From: HK-STAS-PATE-2 sp035906575
GTDB taxonomy: Bacteria; Patescibacteriota; Patescibacteriia; 2-12-FULL-60-25
NCBI GenBank assembly: GCA_035906575.1
Contig: JAMIEW010000071.1
Location: 1 to 43,197, forward strand
DNA length: 43,197 nt
Direction: 5' to 3'
Made by a program: the position numbers and the translations under genes. Shown in pieces: positions 1 to 6,543 of this stretch; position 1 is the first letter of the stretch; the number at the start of each line of letters is the position of its first letter. Below the pieces are notes generated by a model, which had not been told where the DNA came from, searched no databases, and saw nothing but the letters and a program-made list of their open reading frames with translations.

Positions 1-510
1 AGCACAGAAGGTTATGGTATCGAAGCGCTCGTACCAGAATCTGATATTACGATCGTTGAGCCAGGTCAATCGGTAGAAATCACGCTTGATGCGTACGGTG
101 ATAGCGTGAAGTTCGTGGGCAAAATCGTTGGCGAAAATGCCGACCAAACAAAAGTTCAGGATGCTATTTACTATAAGGTCTATGCGACGATTGATGTCGG
201 CGATAAAGACGTAAAGCCAGGTATGACGGCTAACCTCACGGTCACGACAGCCAGCCGCACGGGCGTAATCTTTGTGCCTTCGCGCGCTTTGCGTGATGCG
301 AATGGCAAAAAAGAAGTGCGCTTGATCAACGGCGCGACCATCGAAAACACCCAGGTCGAAGCCGGTTTGCGTGCTGATGACAGCAAGAGTGAAATTCTTA
401 AGGGTCTTGCAGAAGGTGACCGTATCATCTTGCGAGAAGCCACGTCTGAAGAATACGCCAAACTCCCAACGGACTCGCGCTTCGAAGAAAAAGGCGCGGC
501 CAAAAAATAA
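1..510 (+). CDS. Efflux adaptor (membrane-fusion/HlyD-like) protein, C-terminal part
   Basis: The open frame runs in from the window edge, so only the last 169 residues are seen and the real start lies upstream. The visible part reads as the beta-barrel and membrane-proximal domains of a MacA/HlyD-type periplasmic adaptor: a stretch rich in PGQSVEITLDA-like beta strands, then VGDKDVKPGMTANLTV, a hallmark of the family's barrel domain, then a C-terminal domain with VPSRAL and VEAGLRADDSKSEILKGL. Such adaptors link an inner-membrane ABC permease to the outside. The ATPase gene starts 2 bases after the stop, followed by two permeases, which supports a MacAB-like export unit. Family assignment is fairly sure; the substrate is unknown. 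Confidence 0.8.
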   Translation, partial: STEGYGIEALVPESDITIVEPGQSVEITLDAYGDSVKFVGKIVGENADQTKVQDAIYYKVYATIDVGDKDVKPGMTANLTVTTASRTGVIFVPSRALRDANGKKEVRLINGATIENTQVEAGLRADDSKSEILKGLAEGDRIILREATSEEYAKLPTDSRFEEKGAAKK

Positions 511-512
511 CC

Positions 513-1235
513 ATGTCCGCACTGATCAGGCTTGAAAACATCACCAAAACCTACGTCAATGAAGGATCGGAAACGCCGGTCCTTCATGGCGTAAGCTTTG
601 AGGTGCCAAAAGGTCAATTCGTGGCTATCATGGGTCCATCCGGTTCGGGCAAATCGACGCTCATGCATATCTTGGGTTTTCTCGATAACCTTACGACGGG
701 TAAATATTTTTTTGGCGACGAAGAAATTTCAACGCTCGATGAAGATGAGCAGGCGACTATCCGCGGTGAAAAAGTCGGCTTTATTTTTCAAGCCTTCAAT
801 TTGCTGCCAAAAACCAGCGTGCTTGATAACGTAAAACTTCCTTTGCTCTATTCGGATGTGCCAGTAAAAGACCGTGACAAGCTAGCGATGGAGGCGATCA
901 AGCTCGTCGGTCTCGAGCATCGCGCGAACAATCTCTCTAATCAGCTTTCTGGTGGAGAGCGTCAGCGTGTGGCGATTGCTCGCACGCTCGTTCGCAAACC
1001 TTCAGTGATCTTTGCTGATGAGCCAACGGGTAACCTTGATTCAAAATCCGGTAAGATTGTCATGGATACGTTACTTGAATTGAACGAACGCCATGGTCAT
1101 ACCATTATTTTGGTAACCCACGAAAAAACCACCGCTCAATACGCAGAACGTATTCTGATGATGCGTGACGGTATGTTAGTTGAAGATAAGAAAGTAGAAG
1201 ATCGTATTCAGCTCGGTGCCAATTATTCGAAATAG
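513..1235 (+). CDS. MacB/LolD-type ABC transporter ATP-binding protein
   Basis: A 240-residue stand-alone ATPase that would power the neighbouring FtsX-fold permeases from the cytoplasmic side. All nucleotide-binding motifs are visible: Walker A GPSGSGKST at 41-49, Q-loop Gln93, signature LSGGERQ at 145-151, Walker B VIFADE at 165-170, and a switch His at 203. Length and motifs fit the MacB/LolD subfamily, which drives mechanotransmission rather than substrate passage through a pore. In proteobacterial MacB the ATPase is fused to the permease; here the two are separate. It lies 2 bases after the adaptor gene and 2 bases before the first permease, so the genes are almost certainly one operon. 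There is no obvious Shine-Dalgarno sequence. Confidence 0.93.
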   Translation: MSALIRLENITKTYVNEGSETPVLHGVSFEVPKGQFVAIMGPSGSGKSTLMHILGFLDNLTTGKYFFGDEEISTLDEDEQATIRGEKVGFIFQAFNLLPKTSVLDNVKLPLLYSDVPVKDRDKLAMEAIKLVGLEHRANNLSNQLSGGERQRVAIARTLVRKPSVIFADEPTGNLDSKSGKIVMDTLLELNERHGHTIILVTHEKTTAQYAERILMMRDGMLVEDKKVEDRIQLGANYSK

Positions 1236-1237
1236 CC

Positions 1238-2458
1238 ATGAAAATCCGAGATCTTTTGCAAAGCGCGGTCCAAAGCCTGACGCGCAACAAAGGTCGTACC
1301 GCGCTTACCATGCTCGGTATCGTTATTGGTATTCTCTCGGTGATTGTTGTGCTCTCGATCGGTGAGGCGGCACAGCGCTCTATTCTTGGTCAAATCAATT
1401 CGCTTGGTACCGACATTATCTTTTTGCAAAGCGGTAATAAAGAGCTCGCAAATTCGCCTGAACAAGCTTTTGCAACGCCTTCGCTCACCTATGCAGATGG
1501 TAAAAAACTCGATGAACAGCCTTGGATCAAATACGTCTTACCACTCATCATCACAACTGACCTCGCGACTGGCCGCGGCGAAGACATCACCGTGCAAGTA
1601 ACAGGAACGTTTCCTGATGAGGCGCTTCTATATGATCTAGCCTTCGATGAAGGGGGCTTTTTTGACATGTCACAGGTAGAAAGTCGCAATAAATCCGTCG
1701 TCTTAGGGTATGAGGTGGCAAAAACGATTTTTGGCGATGATACGGCTGTTGGCAATTCGGTAAAGATTAACAATCAAAACTTTCGCGTGATTGGCGTTGT
1801 GACCGAGTCTGGTTCGCGTGCGTTTACGGATCTTGATAAATCCGTCTATATGCCGGTAACTGCCGCAATGGATCTTTACGGCCAGAGATTTATGACCTAT
1901 GTCATCATTCAGCCAGACGGAATTTCTCAAAACGAAACCGTCGCGCGCGTTACGGATATTATGCGTGACCAGCATCGTTTGCGCGAAGGTGATGACGATG
2001 ATTTTTTTATGGAGACCATGGATGAGTCGGTCGAGTCCGTATCACAGATTACGGATATTTTGAGTATCTTTCTCTCATCTGTCGCAGCTATTTCGTTGCT
2101 CGTTGGTGGTATTGGTATTATGAATATCATGTATGTCAGCGTCACCGAACGCACTCGTGAAATCGGTTTGCGTAAAGCACTTGGGGCAAAAAACCGTGAC
2201 GTTCTGGGACAATTTTTAGCTGAAGCTATTTGTTTAACAGTCATTGGAGGGATTATCGGCGTCCTTTGTGGTATCGGCGTGACCTGGCTCGCCATTCAGG
2301 CGATCGCCAGCGTTCAAGACGGTTGGACGTTTAGCGTTTCAACGAGTGGTGTCATGCTCGGATTCTTTGTGTCGGCAGGTGTCGGCATCTTGTTCGGCTA
2401 TGCGCCAGCAAAACAGGCATCTAAATTGCGCCCTATTGAGGCCTTAAGAAGGGACTAA
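1238..2458 (+). CDS. ABC transporter permease, FtsX/MacB family (first copy)
   Basis: A 406-residue membrane protein with MacB topology: a short cytoplasmic start (KIRDLLQSAVQSLTRNKGRT), a first membrane helix at about 25-45, a large extracytoplasmic MacB_PCD-like domain to about 275, then three C-terminal helices of the FtsX domain. The conserved segment GGIGIMNIMYVSVTERTREI and the coupling-helix motif GLRKALGAKNRD contact the ATPase. The C-terminus ends ASKLRPIEALRRD, the usual family ending. It is paralogous to the next gene, with the same N- and C-terminal blocks, so the pair may form a heterodimer. Export substrate cannot be told from sequence. Confidence 0.92.
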   Translation: MKIRDLLQSAVQSLTRNKGRTALTMLGIVIGILSVIVVLSIGEAAQRSILGQINSLGTDIIFLQSGNKELANSPEQAFATPSLTYADGKKLDEQPWIKYVLPLIITTDLATGRGEDITVQVTGTFPDEALLYDLAFDEGGFFDMSQVESRNKSVVLGYEVAKTIFGDDTAVGNSVKINNQNFRVIGVVTESGSRAFTDLDKSVYMPVTAAMDLYGQRFMTYVIIQPDGISQNETVARVTDIMRDQHRLREGDDDDFFMETMDESVESVSQITDILSIFLSSVAAISLLVGGIGIMNIMYVSVTERTREIGLRKALGAKNRDVLGQFLAEAICLTVIGGIIGVLCGIGVTWLAIQAIASVQDGWTFSVSTSGVMLGFFVSAGVGILFGYAPAKQASKLRPIEALRRD

Positions 2459-2459
2459 T

Positions 2460-3692
2460 ATGAAATTGCGCGATATTTTGCCAATGGCATTCTCAAGTCT
2501 TACTCGTAATAAGAGTCGGACTGTTTTGACTATGCTCGGTCTCGTCATCGGTATCATGTCGGTGATCTTGATGTTGTCGATTGGCCAAGCGGCTGAGCGT
2601 TTTTTATTGAATCAAATCGCCAGCTCATTTAGTTCAGACATGATCTTTGCTCAAAATGGCCGCGGAGCTGAAAGTGGAGGTCCACCAAGCCCTACTCAAA
2701 AGAAGTCACTAACCGATAAAGATGTTGAAAAACTTGACGATCAGTCTTGGCTCAGAATCGTCGAACCCTTTATCGTACAGTCTGATTTAGCCACCTTTGA
2801 AGGCTCATCTCGGCGCGTCTCATTAAATGGTGTCACCGAAGCGTCTTTAGATATTTACCCTGATCGTCCAGAGACTGGGCGCTTTGTTGAAGCGAGTGAT
2901 GTTGATGGTCGTGCGCGAGTTGTGGTATTGGGTCGCGCTGTCGCGCTAGATCTTTTTCCGAACACCGAACCAATTGGTAAGTCGGTGAGAATTGGTAAGC
3001 GTAATTACCGCGTGATCGGTGTGATGGAAAAAGGCGGTACACGTTTCTTCACCAATGTGGATGATCAAGTCTACATCCCAGTATCAACGGCCATGGACGC
3101 GTACAACCGCAAAAATGTGGATTTTATCGCGATGAAAACCGATCTTTCAATCAATGAGGCAAAAGATCGTATTCGTGATGTGCTGCGCGATAATCACAAT
3201 ATCGATAATCCAAATGATGATTTAGCGAAAGATGATTTTCGTCTCGGCGCCCAAGCTGACGCTGCACAGAGCGCCGGTCAAATTGGGTTGATTTTGCAGG
3301 TCTTACTTGGTTCGATCGCCGCGATCTCGTTGCTCGTCGGTGGTATCGGTATCATGAATATTATGTACGTGACCGTGACCGAGCGTACTTCTGAAATTGG
3401 TTTGCGTAAGGCGATCGGAGCACGGCCTGCTGATATCCTTAAACAATTCTTAGCAGAAGCCATCGTCGTGACCGCGCTCGGAGGTTTGATTGGCATCGCT
3501 CTCGGTGTGGTGTTTTCGTTCTTAGGTATCACCGCTCTCGCGAGTTACCAAGCCGGTTGGTCATATGACTTTCCAACCGATGCGATTATCTTGTCGTTCT
3601 CGGTATCAGCGATTATTGGTATCGTCTTCGGGTTCTTTCCTGCACGCCGCGCGGCCAAACTAAGTCCGATGGAGGCTTTGCGTTACGAATAA
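2460..3692 (+). CDS. ABC transporter permease, FtsX/MacB family (second copy)
   Basis: A 410-residue paralogue of the preceding permease with the same plan: N-terminal helix at about 25-45, an extracytoplasmic domain, and three C-terminal helices. GGIGIMNIMYVTVTERTSEI and GLRKAIGARPADI match the ATPase-coupling region of the first copy, and it ends AAKLSPMEALRYE. The extracytoplasmic domains differ much more than the membrane parts, as expected for a duplicated pair with divided roles. It starts 1 base after the first permease's stop and has no visible Shine-Dalgarno, so translation is probably coupled. MacB normally acts as a homodimer; two permease genes suggest a heterodimer or two alternative complexes. 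Confidence 0.92.
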   Translation: MKLRDILPMAFSSLTRNKSRTVLTMLGLVIGIMSVILMLSIGQAAERFLLNQIASSFSSDMIFAQNGRGAESGGPPSPTQKKSLTDKDVEKLDDQSWLRIVEPFIVQSDLATFEGSSRRVSLNGVTEASLDIYPDRPETGRFVEASDVDGRARVVVLGRAVALDLFPNTEPIGKSVRIGKRNYRVIGVMEKGGTRFFTNVDDQVYIPVSTAMDAYNRKNVDFIAMKTDLSINEAKDRIRDVLRDNHNIDNPNDDLAKDDFRLGAQADAAQSAGQIGLILQVLLGSIAAISLLVGGIGIMNIMYVTVTERTSEIGLRKAIGARPADILKQFLAEAIVVTALGGLIGIALGVVFSFLGITALASYQAGWSYDFPTDAIILSFSVSAIIGIVFGFFPARRAAKLSPMEALRYE

Positions 3693-3696
3693 TCCC

Positions 3697-4236
3697 ATGT
3701 CTGAACTCGCTCTTTTTTATCTCTGGACCTGGTTGAAGCTGGTTTTGTCATTGTGTTTTTTCTATCTCATTTTGCGCTATGTCGCCGGTGTCGGCGTTGG
3801 TGCGCCGTACTTTCCGGTACGCAAGCGTGATATTGATGATGCGTTTACGCTTGTCGATATTAGCGATAAAGACACTGTGATTGATCTTGGTTCTGGTGAT
3901 GGCAAGATTCTGCTTGCTTGCGTTAAGCGTGGCGCGACCGTCATTGGCTACGAATTGAATCCGCTGCTGGTTTTGATTACAAAATGGCGCCTACGTAACT
4001 ATCCAAAAGCCAAGGTCTACTGGAAAAATCTCTTTACCGCTGATTTCAGCGGCGTCACCAAAGTCTTTATTTTCGGACTCGATCCGATCATGCAGGATGT
4101 CTCAAAAATGCTAAAAGAAAAAGCGATCAAAGAGATTGAGGTTATTTCATTTGCCTTCATGTTGCCTGGGTTTCAAGAGGTGGGGCAAAAGGGGATTGCG
4201 AAGAAATACCTCTGCGAACCCTCTGCCCGCATTTAG
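3697..4236 (+). CDS. Membrane-anchored class I SAM-dependent methyltransferase
   Basis: 179 residues. An N-terminal membrane helix (about 6-32) is followed by a Rossmann methyltransferase core: motif I VIDLGSGDGKILLACVKRG at about 61-79 and the acidic residue of motif II in GYELNPLL. The layout resembles the small FAM173-like anchored methyltransferases, a protein-lysine methylating group in eukaryotes; the target here is unknown. The gene begins 4 bases after the second permease and is probably cotranscribed with it. The last eight codons (LCEPSARI) and the stop lie inside the left repeat of the DUF559 element, so the original C-terminus seems to have been replaced. It overlaps the convergent DUF559 gene by 4 bases. 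Confidence 0.82.
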   Translation: MSELALFYLWTWLKLVLSLCFFYLILRYVAGVGVGAPYFPVRKRDIDDAFTLVDISDKDTVIDLGSGDGKILLACVKRGATVIGYELNPLLVLITKWRLRNYPKAKVYWKNLFTADFSGVTKVFIFGLDPIMQDVSKMLKEKAIKEIEVISFAFMLPGFQEVGQKGIAKKYLCEPSARI

Positions 4237-4637
4237 TTACTGAGATTCGGTTGGGCATCTCCCTTCTTCGAGGGAGAACTGACATCTAGAGTGTCAGTAA
4301 TTGTTTTTAGTACGTGCCCGATGCGTTTATTGATATCGTCATTCGTGAAACGGATAATTGTAACACCAAATTCAGAAAGTATGGCTGTTCGTTCTGAATC
4401 GTAAGTAGTTCCTTGGTCGGTGGCATGCTGCGAACCGTCGATCTCAATAGCGATACGGTATTGAGCGCAATAGAAATCCATAATAAAGCGATTGATGCTG
4501 AATTGGCGCAAGAATTTGTACCCGCCCAGCTTTCGTCCGCGTAGATAATGCCAAAGCTCTCGTTCTTCGTTGGTGGCGTTTTTTCTTAATTCGCGTCGGC
4601 GTTCTTTGAGGCGACGATCGGTGATTTTGTATTGCAT
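4233..4637 (-). CDS. DUF559 (Vsr-like) endonuclease-domain protein, copy 1
   Basis: 134 residues. DUF559 proteins belong to the PD-(D/E)XK nuclease superfamily and are related to very-short-patch repair endonucleases. Visible features are LKERRRELRKNATNEERELW at the N-terminus, then the putative catalytic set Asp54, Glu65 and Asp67 in the context AIEIDGSQH, then a strand with VTIIRFTNDDI near the end. The protein is very similar to the copy at 15745-16152 (roughly three quarters identical by eye) up to about residue 115. The last residues differ because they are encoded by the element's repeat. Upstream DNA is also shared between copies, including GAACGGGGTAT just before the start. Biological role is unknown; repair, self-mobilisation and defence are all possible. 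Confidence 0.85.
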   Translation of the reverse strand: MQYKITDRRLKERRRELRKNATNEERELWHYLRGRKLGGYKFLRQFSINRFIMDFYCAQYRIAIEIDGSQHATDQGTTYDSERTAILSEFGVTIIRFTNDDINKRIGHVLKTITDTLDVSSPSKKGDAQPNLSN

Positions 4638-4680
4638 AGCGATATACCCCGTTCCATGAACCAGAGAACGGTGTCAAGGC

Positions 4681-4747
4681 TGCGAACCCTCTGCCTGCGT
4701 TTGTTTGCCGAGATAGTGTTAGGCATCTCCCTTGTATTCAAGGGAGA
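4681..4747. repeat. Internal extra copy of the DUF559-element end repeat
   Basis: This 67-base stretch repeats 4213-4277 in the same direction: TGCGAACCCTCTGCC at the start, a TTAGGCATCTCCCTT middle, and an AAGGGAGA end. It contains the CTCCCTT-GTATTC-AAGGGAG hairpin. A second hairpin, CCTCCCTT-GGAAC-AAGGGAGG at 4764-4784, belongs to the inverted right end. Confidence 0.7.
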
Positions 4748-4825
4748 TCGCTTCAGTTTCAGTCCTCCCTTGGAACAAGGGAGGTGCCCATCCAAAAACA
4801 CAATGCGGGCGGTGGGTTCGCAGCC

Positions 4826-4854
4826 TTGACCAGGTTGCGGACAGGCTTTATAGT
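4826..4854 (+). promoter_or_regulatory. Sigma-70-like promoter of the hrcA operon
   Basis: TTGACC (4826-4831), a 17-base spacer, and TATAGT (4849-4854). Transcription would start near 4861, inside the CIRCE operator, so bound HrcA would block it. Bases 4826-4830 of the -35 box are also the end of the DUF559 element's perfect inverted repeat. Confidence 0.75.
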
Positions 4855-4858
4855 TACA

Positions 4859-4885
4859 TTAGCACTCAGCACTTGAGAGTGCTAC
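4859..4885 (+). promoter_or_regulatory. CIRCE operator upstream of hrcA
   Basis: TTAGCACTC, a 9-base spacer, then GAGTGCTAC: 17 of 18 arm bases match the classical CIRCE consensus (last base C instead of A). CIRCE is the HrcA binding site. It begins 4 bases after the -10 box and ends 8 bases before the hrcA start, implying autoregulation of the whole operon. Confidence 0.93.
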
Positions 4886-4893
4886 TTCAATAC

Positions 4894-5565
4894 ATGGACG
4901 CCAAACTCCTTCAGCTCCTTAAGCTCGTGACCGAAGAATATATTGCCAGCGCCGAACCCGTCGGGTCTCAGGCGCTTGTTCAGCGTCATGGGTTAGAAGT
5001 GAGCTCGGCCACGGTGCGCAATTGGTTCTCTGCTCTCGACGAGGCGGGCTTGCTGCAGCAAACCCATACCTCCGGCGGACGTATCCCGACCGAAGACGGC
5101 TTTAGGCTCTATGTCGAAAATTTCATCACTCCTAAATCTGCCAGTAAGAAAACTCGCGATCGTTTAGTTCAAGCGGCGACACTCGAAGGTGATCGCAAGA
5201 TCAAACTCGTCGCGCGCGAAGTCGCTGATAGCCTCGGGCTTGCGGCCATCGTCGCCCTGCACGAAGCGGATACGTATTATACGGGTCTCTCTCAGCTCTT
5301 TGCCCAGCCTGAATTTCGCCACTGGCAACGCGTTGTTTCGATGACCGAACTCCTTGATCATCTCGATCAGACACTCGGCTCATTACGTCGTACGAATTTT
5401 GAACAGCCGCAGTGGTTTATCGGCAAAGATTGTCCGTTTGGTCCGGCATCGAGTGTGATTGTCGCGAGTAGTCCGCAAGGATTGATCGGTATTCTTGGAC
5501 CGATCCGTATGGACTACCAAGACGCACTCTCGCATCTCATTGCTGCTATTGAAGCTTTATCCTAA
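4894..5565 (+). CDS. hrcA: Heat-inducible transcription repressor HrcA (short form)
   Basis: 223 residues from the ATG just after the CIRCE operator. Upstream in-frame codons cross the operator, promoter and a repeat element, so a longer start is rejected. Residues 1-77 form the winged-helix DNA-binding domain, with EEYIASAEPVGSQAL, SSATVRNWFSALDEAGLL and SGGRIPTEDGFRLYV matching HrcA closely. The C-terminus keeps the family ending GLIGILGPIRMDYQDAL. HrcA is usually about 340 residues; the middle seems shortened, most likely by loss of the inserted dimerisation domain. It represses chaperone operons through CIRCE, and its folding state, aided by GroEL, senses heat. First gene of hrcA-grpE-hsp20-dnaK-dnaJ. 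Confidence 0.92.
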   Translation: MDAKLLQLLKLVTEEYIASAEPVGSQALVQRHGLEVSSATVRNWFSALDEAGLLQQTHTSGGRIPTEDGFRLYVENFITPKSASKKTRDRLVQAATLEGDRKIKLVAREVADSLGLAAIVALHEADTYYTGLSQLFAQPEFRHWQRVVSMTELLDHLDQTLGSLRRTNFEQPQWFIGKDCPFGPASSVIVASSPQGLIGILGPIRMDYQDALSHLIAAIEALS

Positions 5566-5573
5566 AACTATCT

Positions 5574-6092
5574 ATGGAAGAAAAAGACCTCTCTACTCCT
5601 CCTTCGTCGTCGATCGAGGTGACAAATGAAGAACATGAGCATAATGAAAAATGCGAAGAATACCTCGCTGGATGGAAACGCGCACAAGCGGATTATCAAA
5701 ATTTGAAACGTGAAACTGATCAGCAGAAAGCGGAGTTTGCAAAGTACGCGAACGAACGTTTGTTCGAAGATCTTTTACCGGCGATTGATCAGTACGCCAT
5801 GGTTCTCAAGTATCAGCCTTCGACCGAAGGCATGACGGATGACCAACGCAAACAATGGGATAATTGGTTAATCGGTGTCAAAGCCGTGTGGAGTAATTGG
5901 GAGCATGTCATGCAGACGGCGGGTCTCAAACTCGTGACGGCTGATAAGACTTTTGATCCGCAGCTTCATGAGGCGGTGGGGACGGAATCTGCTGAAGACA
6001 AAGCTTCAGGTGAGATTATCCGAATTACTCAAGAGGGTTGGATGTTGAATGGAAAAGTTCTTCGTCCCGCCAAAGTCATTATCGCTGAATAA
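5574..6092 (+). CDS. grpE: Nucleotide exchange factor GrpE
   Basis: 172 residues. GrpE releases ADP from DnaK and resets the chaperone cycle. An acidic, variable start is followed by a coiled coil from about residue 20 (EHEHNEKCEEYLAGWKRAQADYQNLKRE) containing the family pattern RAQADYQNLKRE. The C-terminal beta domain includes LKLVTADKTFDPQLHEAVGT and ends with QEGWMLNGKVLRPAKVIIAE, a good match to the GrpE signature (EGY.L..RVLRPA.V.V). It starts 8 bases after hrcA and 2 bases before the Hsp20 gene. The start codon follows TATCT, with no Shine-Dalgarno. Confidence 0.95.
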   Translation: MEEKDLSTPPSSSIEVTNEEHEHNEKCEEYLAGWKRAQADYQNLKRETDQQKAEFAKYANERLFEDLLPAIDQYAMVLKYQPSTEGMTDDQRKQWDNWLIGVKAVWSNWEHVMQTAGLKLVTADKTFDPQLHEAVGTESAEDKASGEIIRITQEGWMLNGKVLRPAKVIIAE

Positions 6093-6094
6093 CT

Positions 6095-6523
6095 ATGTCA
6101 CTCATCAAATGGTCTCCTTTTTTTGAGCCGTTCGAGGGCATGGATAAGTCGCTTGATGAAATGCGCGCCCTGCAAACCGCTCAAGGTGTCGGTATCGTGC
6201 CTCCGGTTGATATGTATGAGACGGATAAGACCATCGTTGTTGAGACGCCGGTGCCAGGCGTAGACCCGGGCAAGATCGAAGTCACCGTTGAAAACGGTAT
6301 TCTCACCATCAAAGGTGCGACCGAACGCAAAACCGAAGTTGAAGATAAAAACTATTATCGCAAAGAAGTTCGCCAAGGTGTGGTCTTTCGCCAAATCGCT
6401 TTACCAGCGCACGCAAATCATGAAACCGCTGAAGCGAGTTTTGAAAACGGTGTGCTCAAAGTCAGTATCCCAAAACTCCAACAAGAAACGAAGTCAATTA
6501 AAATCGATGTTAAAAAACAATAA
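6095..6523 (+). CDS. Small heat-shock protein, Hsp20/alpha-crystallin family
   Basis: 142 residues. The alpha-crystallin domain spans roughly 36-128, from PPVDMYETDKTIVVETPVPGV, through EVTVENGILTIKGATE, to ASFENGVLKVSIPK, which contains the G-V-L-x-V-x-I-P-K signature. Small Hsps hold unfolding proteins in a refoldable state for DnaK. The gene sits between grpE and dnaK (2 bases after grpE, 20 before dnaK), so it should be induced with the DnaK machine under HrcA/CIRCE control. Placement of an hsp20 inside the hrcA-dnaK operon is less usual than the hrcA-grpE-dnaK order alone. Confidence 0.94.
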   Translation: MSLIKWSPFFEPFEGMDKSLDEMRALQTAQGVGIVPPVDMYETDKTIVVETPVPGVDPGKIEVTVENGILTIKGATERKTEVEDKNYYRKEVRQGVVFRQIALPAHANHETAEASFENGVLKVSIPKLQQETKSIKIDVKKQ

Positions 6524-6543
6524 GTTTTACCCCACAGAATCCT

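Larger units (their letters stand above)
4213..4830. mobile_element. DUF559 nuclease element 1 with terminal inverted repeats
   Basis: The left end (4213-4277) reads TGCGAACCCTCTGCCCGCAT, then a CTCCCTT/AGGGAG hairpin. The reverse complement of 4764-4823 starts TGCGAACCCACCGCCCGCAT and reaches an equivalent CTCCCTT/AAGGGAG hairpin. These are imperfect terminal inverted repeats of about 60 bases. A further copy in the left orientation lies at 4681-4747. A 17-base perfect inverted pair (GTCAAGGCTGCGAACCC at 4673-4689 and its complement at 4814-4830) bounds the right-hand block. The only gene inside is the DUF559 nuclease. A second element of the same design is at 15695-16250. No transposase is present, so how it moves is unknown. 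Confidence 0.7.

Noticed and set aside
4233..4637. DUF559 gene as a mismatch-repair Vsr partner of a DNA methylase
   Set aside because: No cytosine methyltransferase is nearby, and the gene sits in a repeat-bounded element instead.
4732..4893. A longer HrcA reading frame starting upstream
   Set aside because: These codons cross the repeat element, the promoter and the CIRCE operator; HrcA homology begins at the ATG at 4894.
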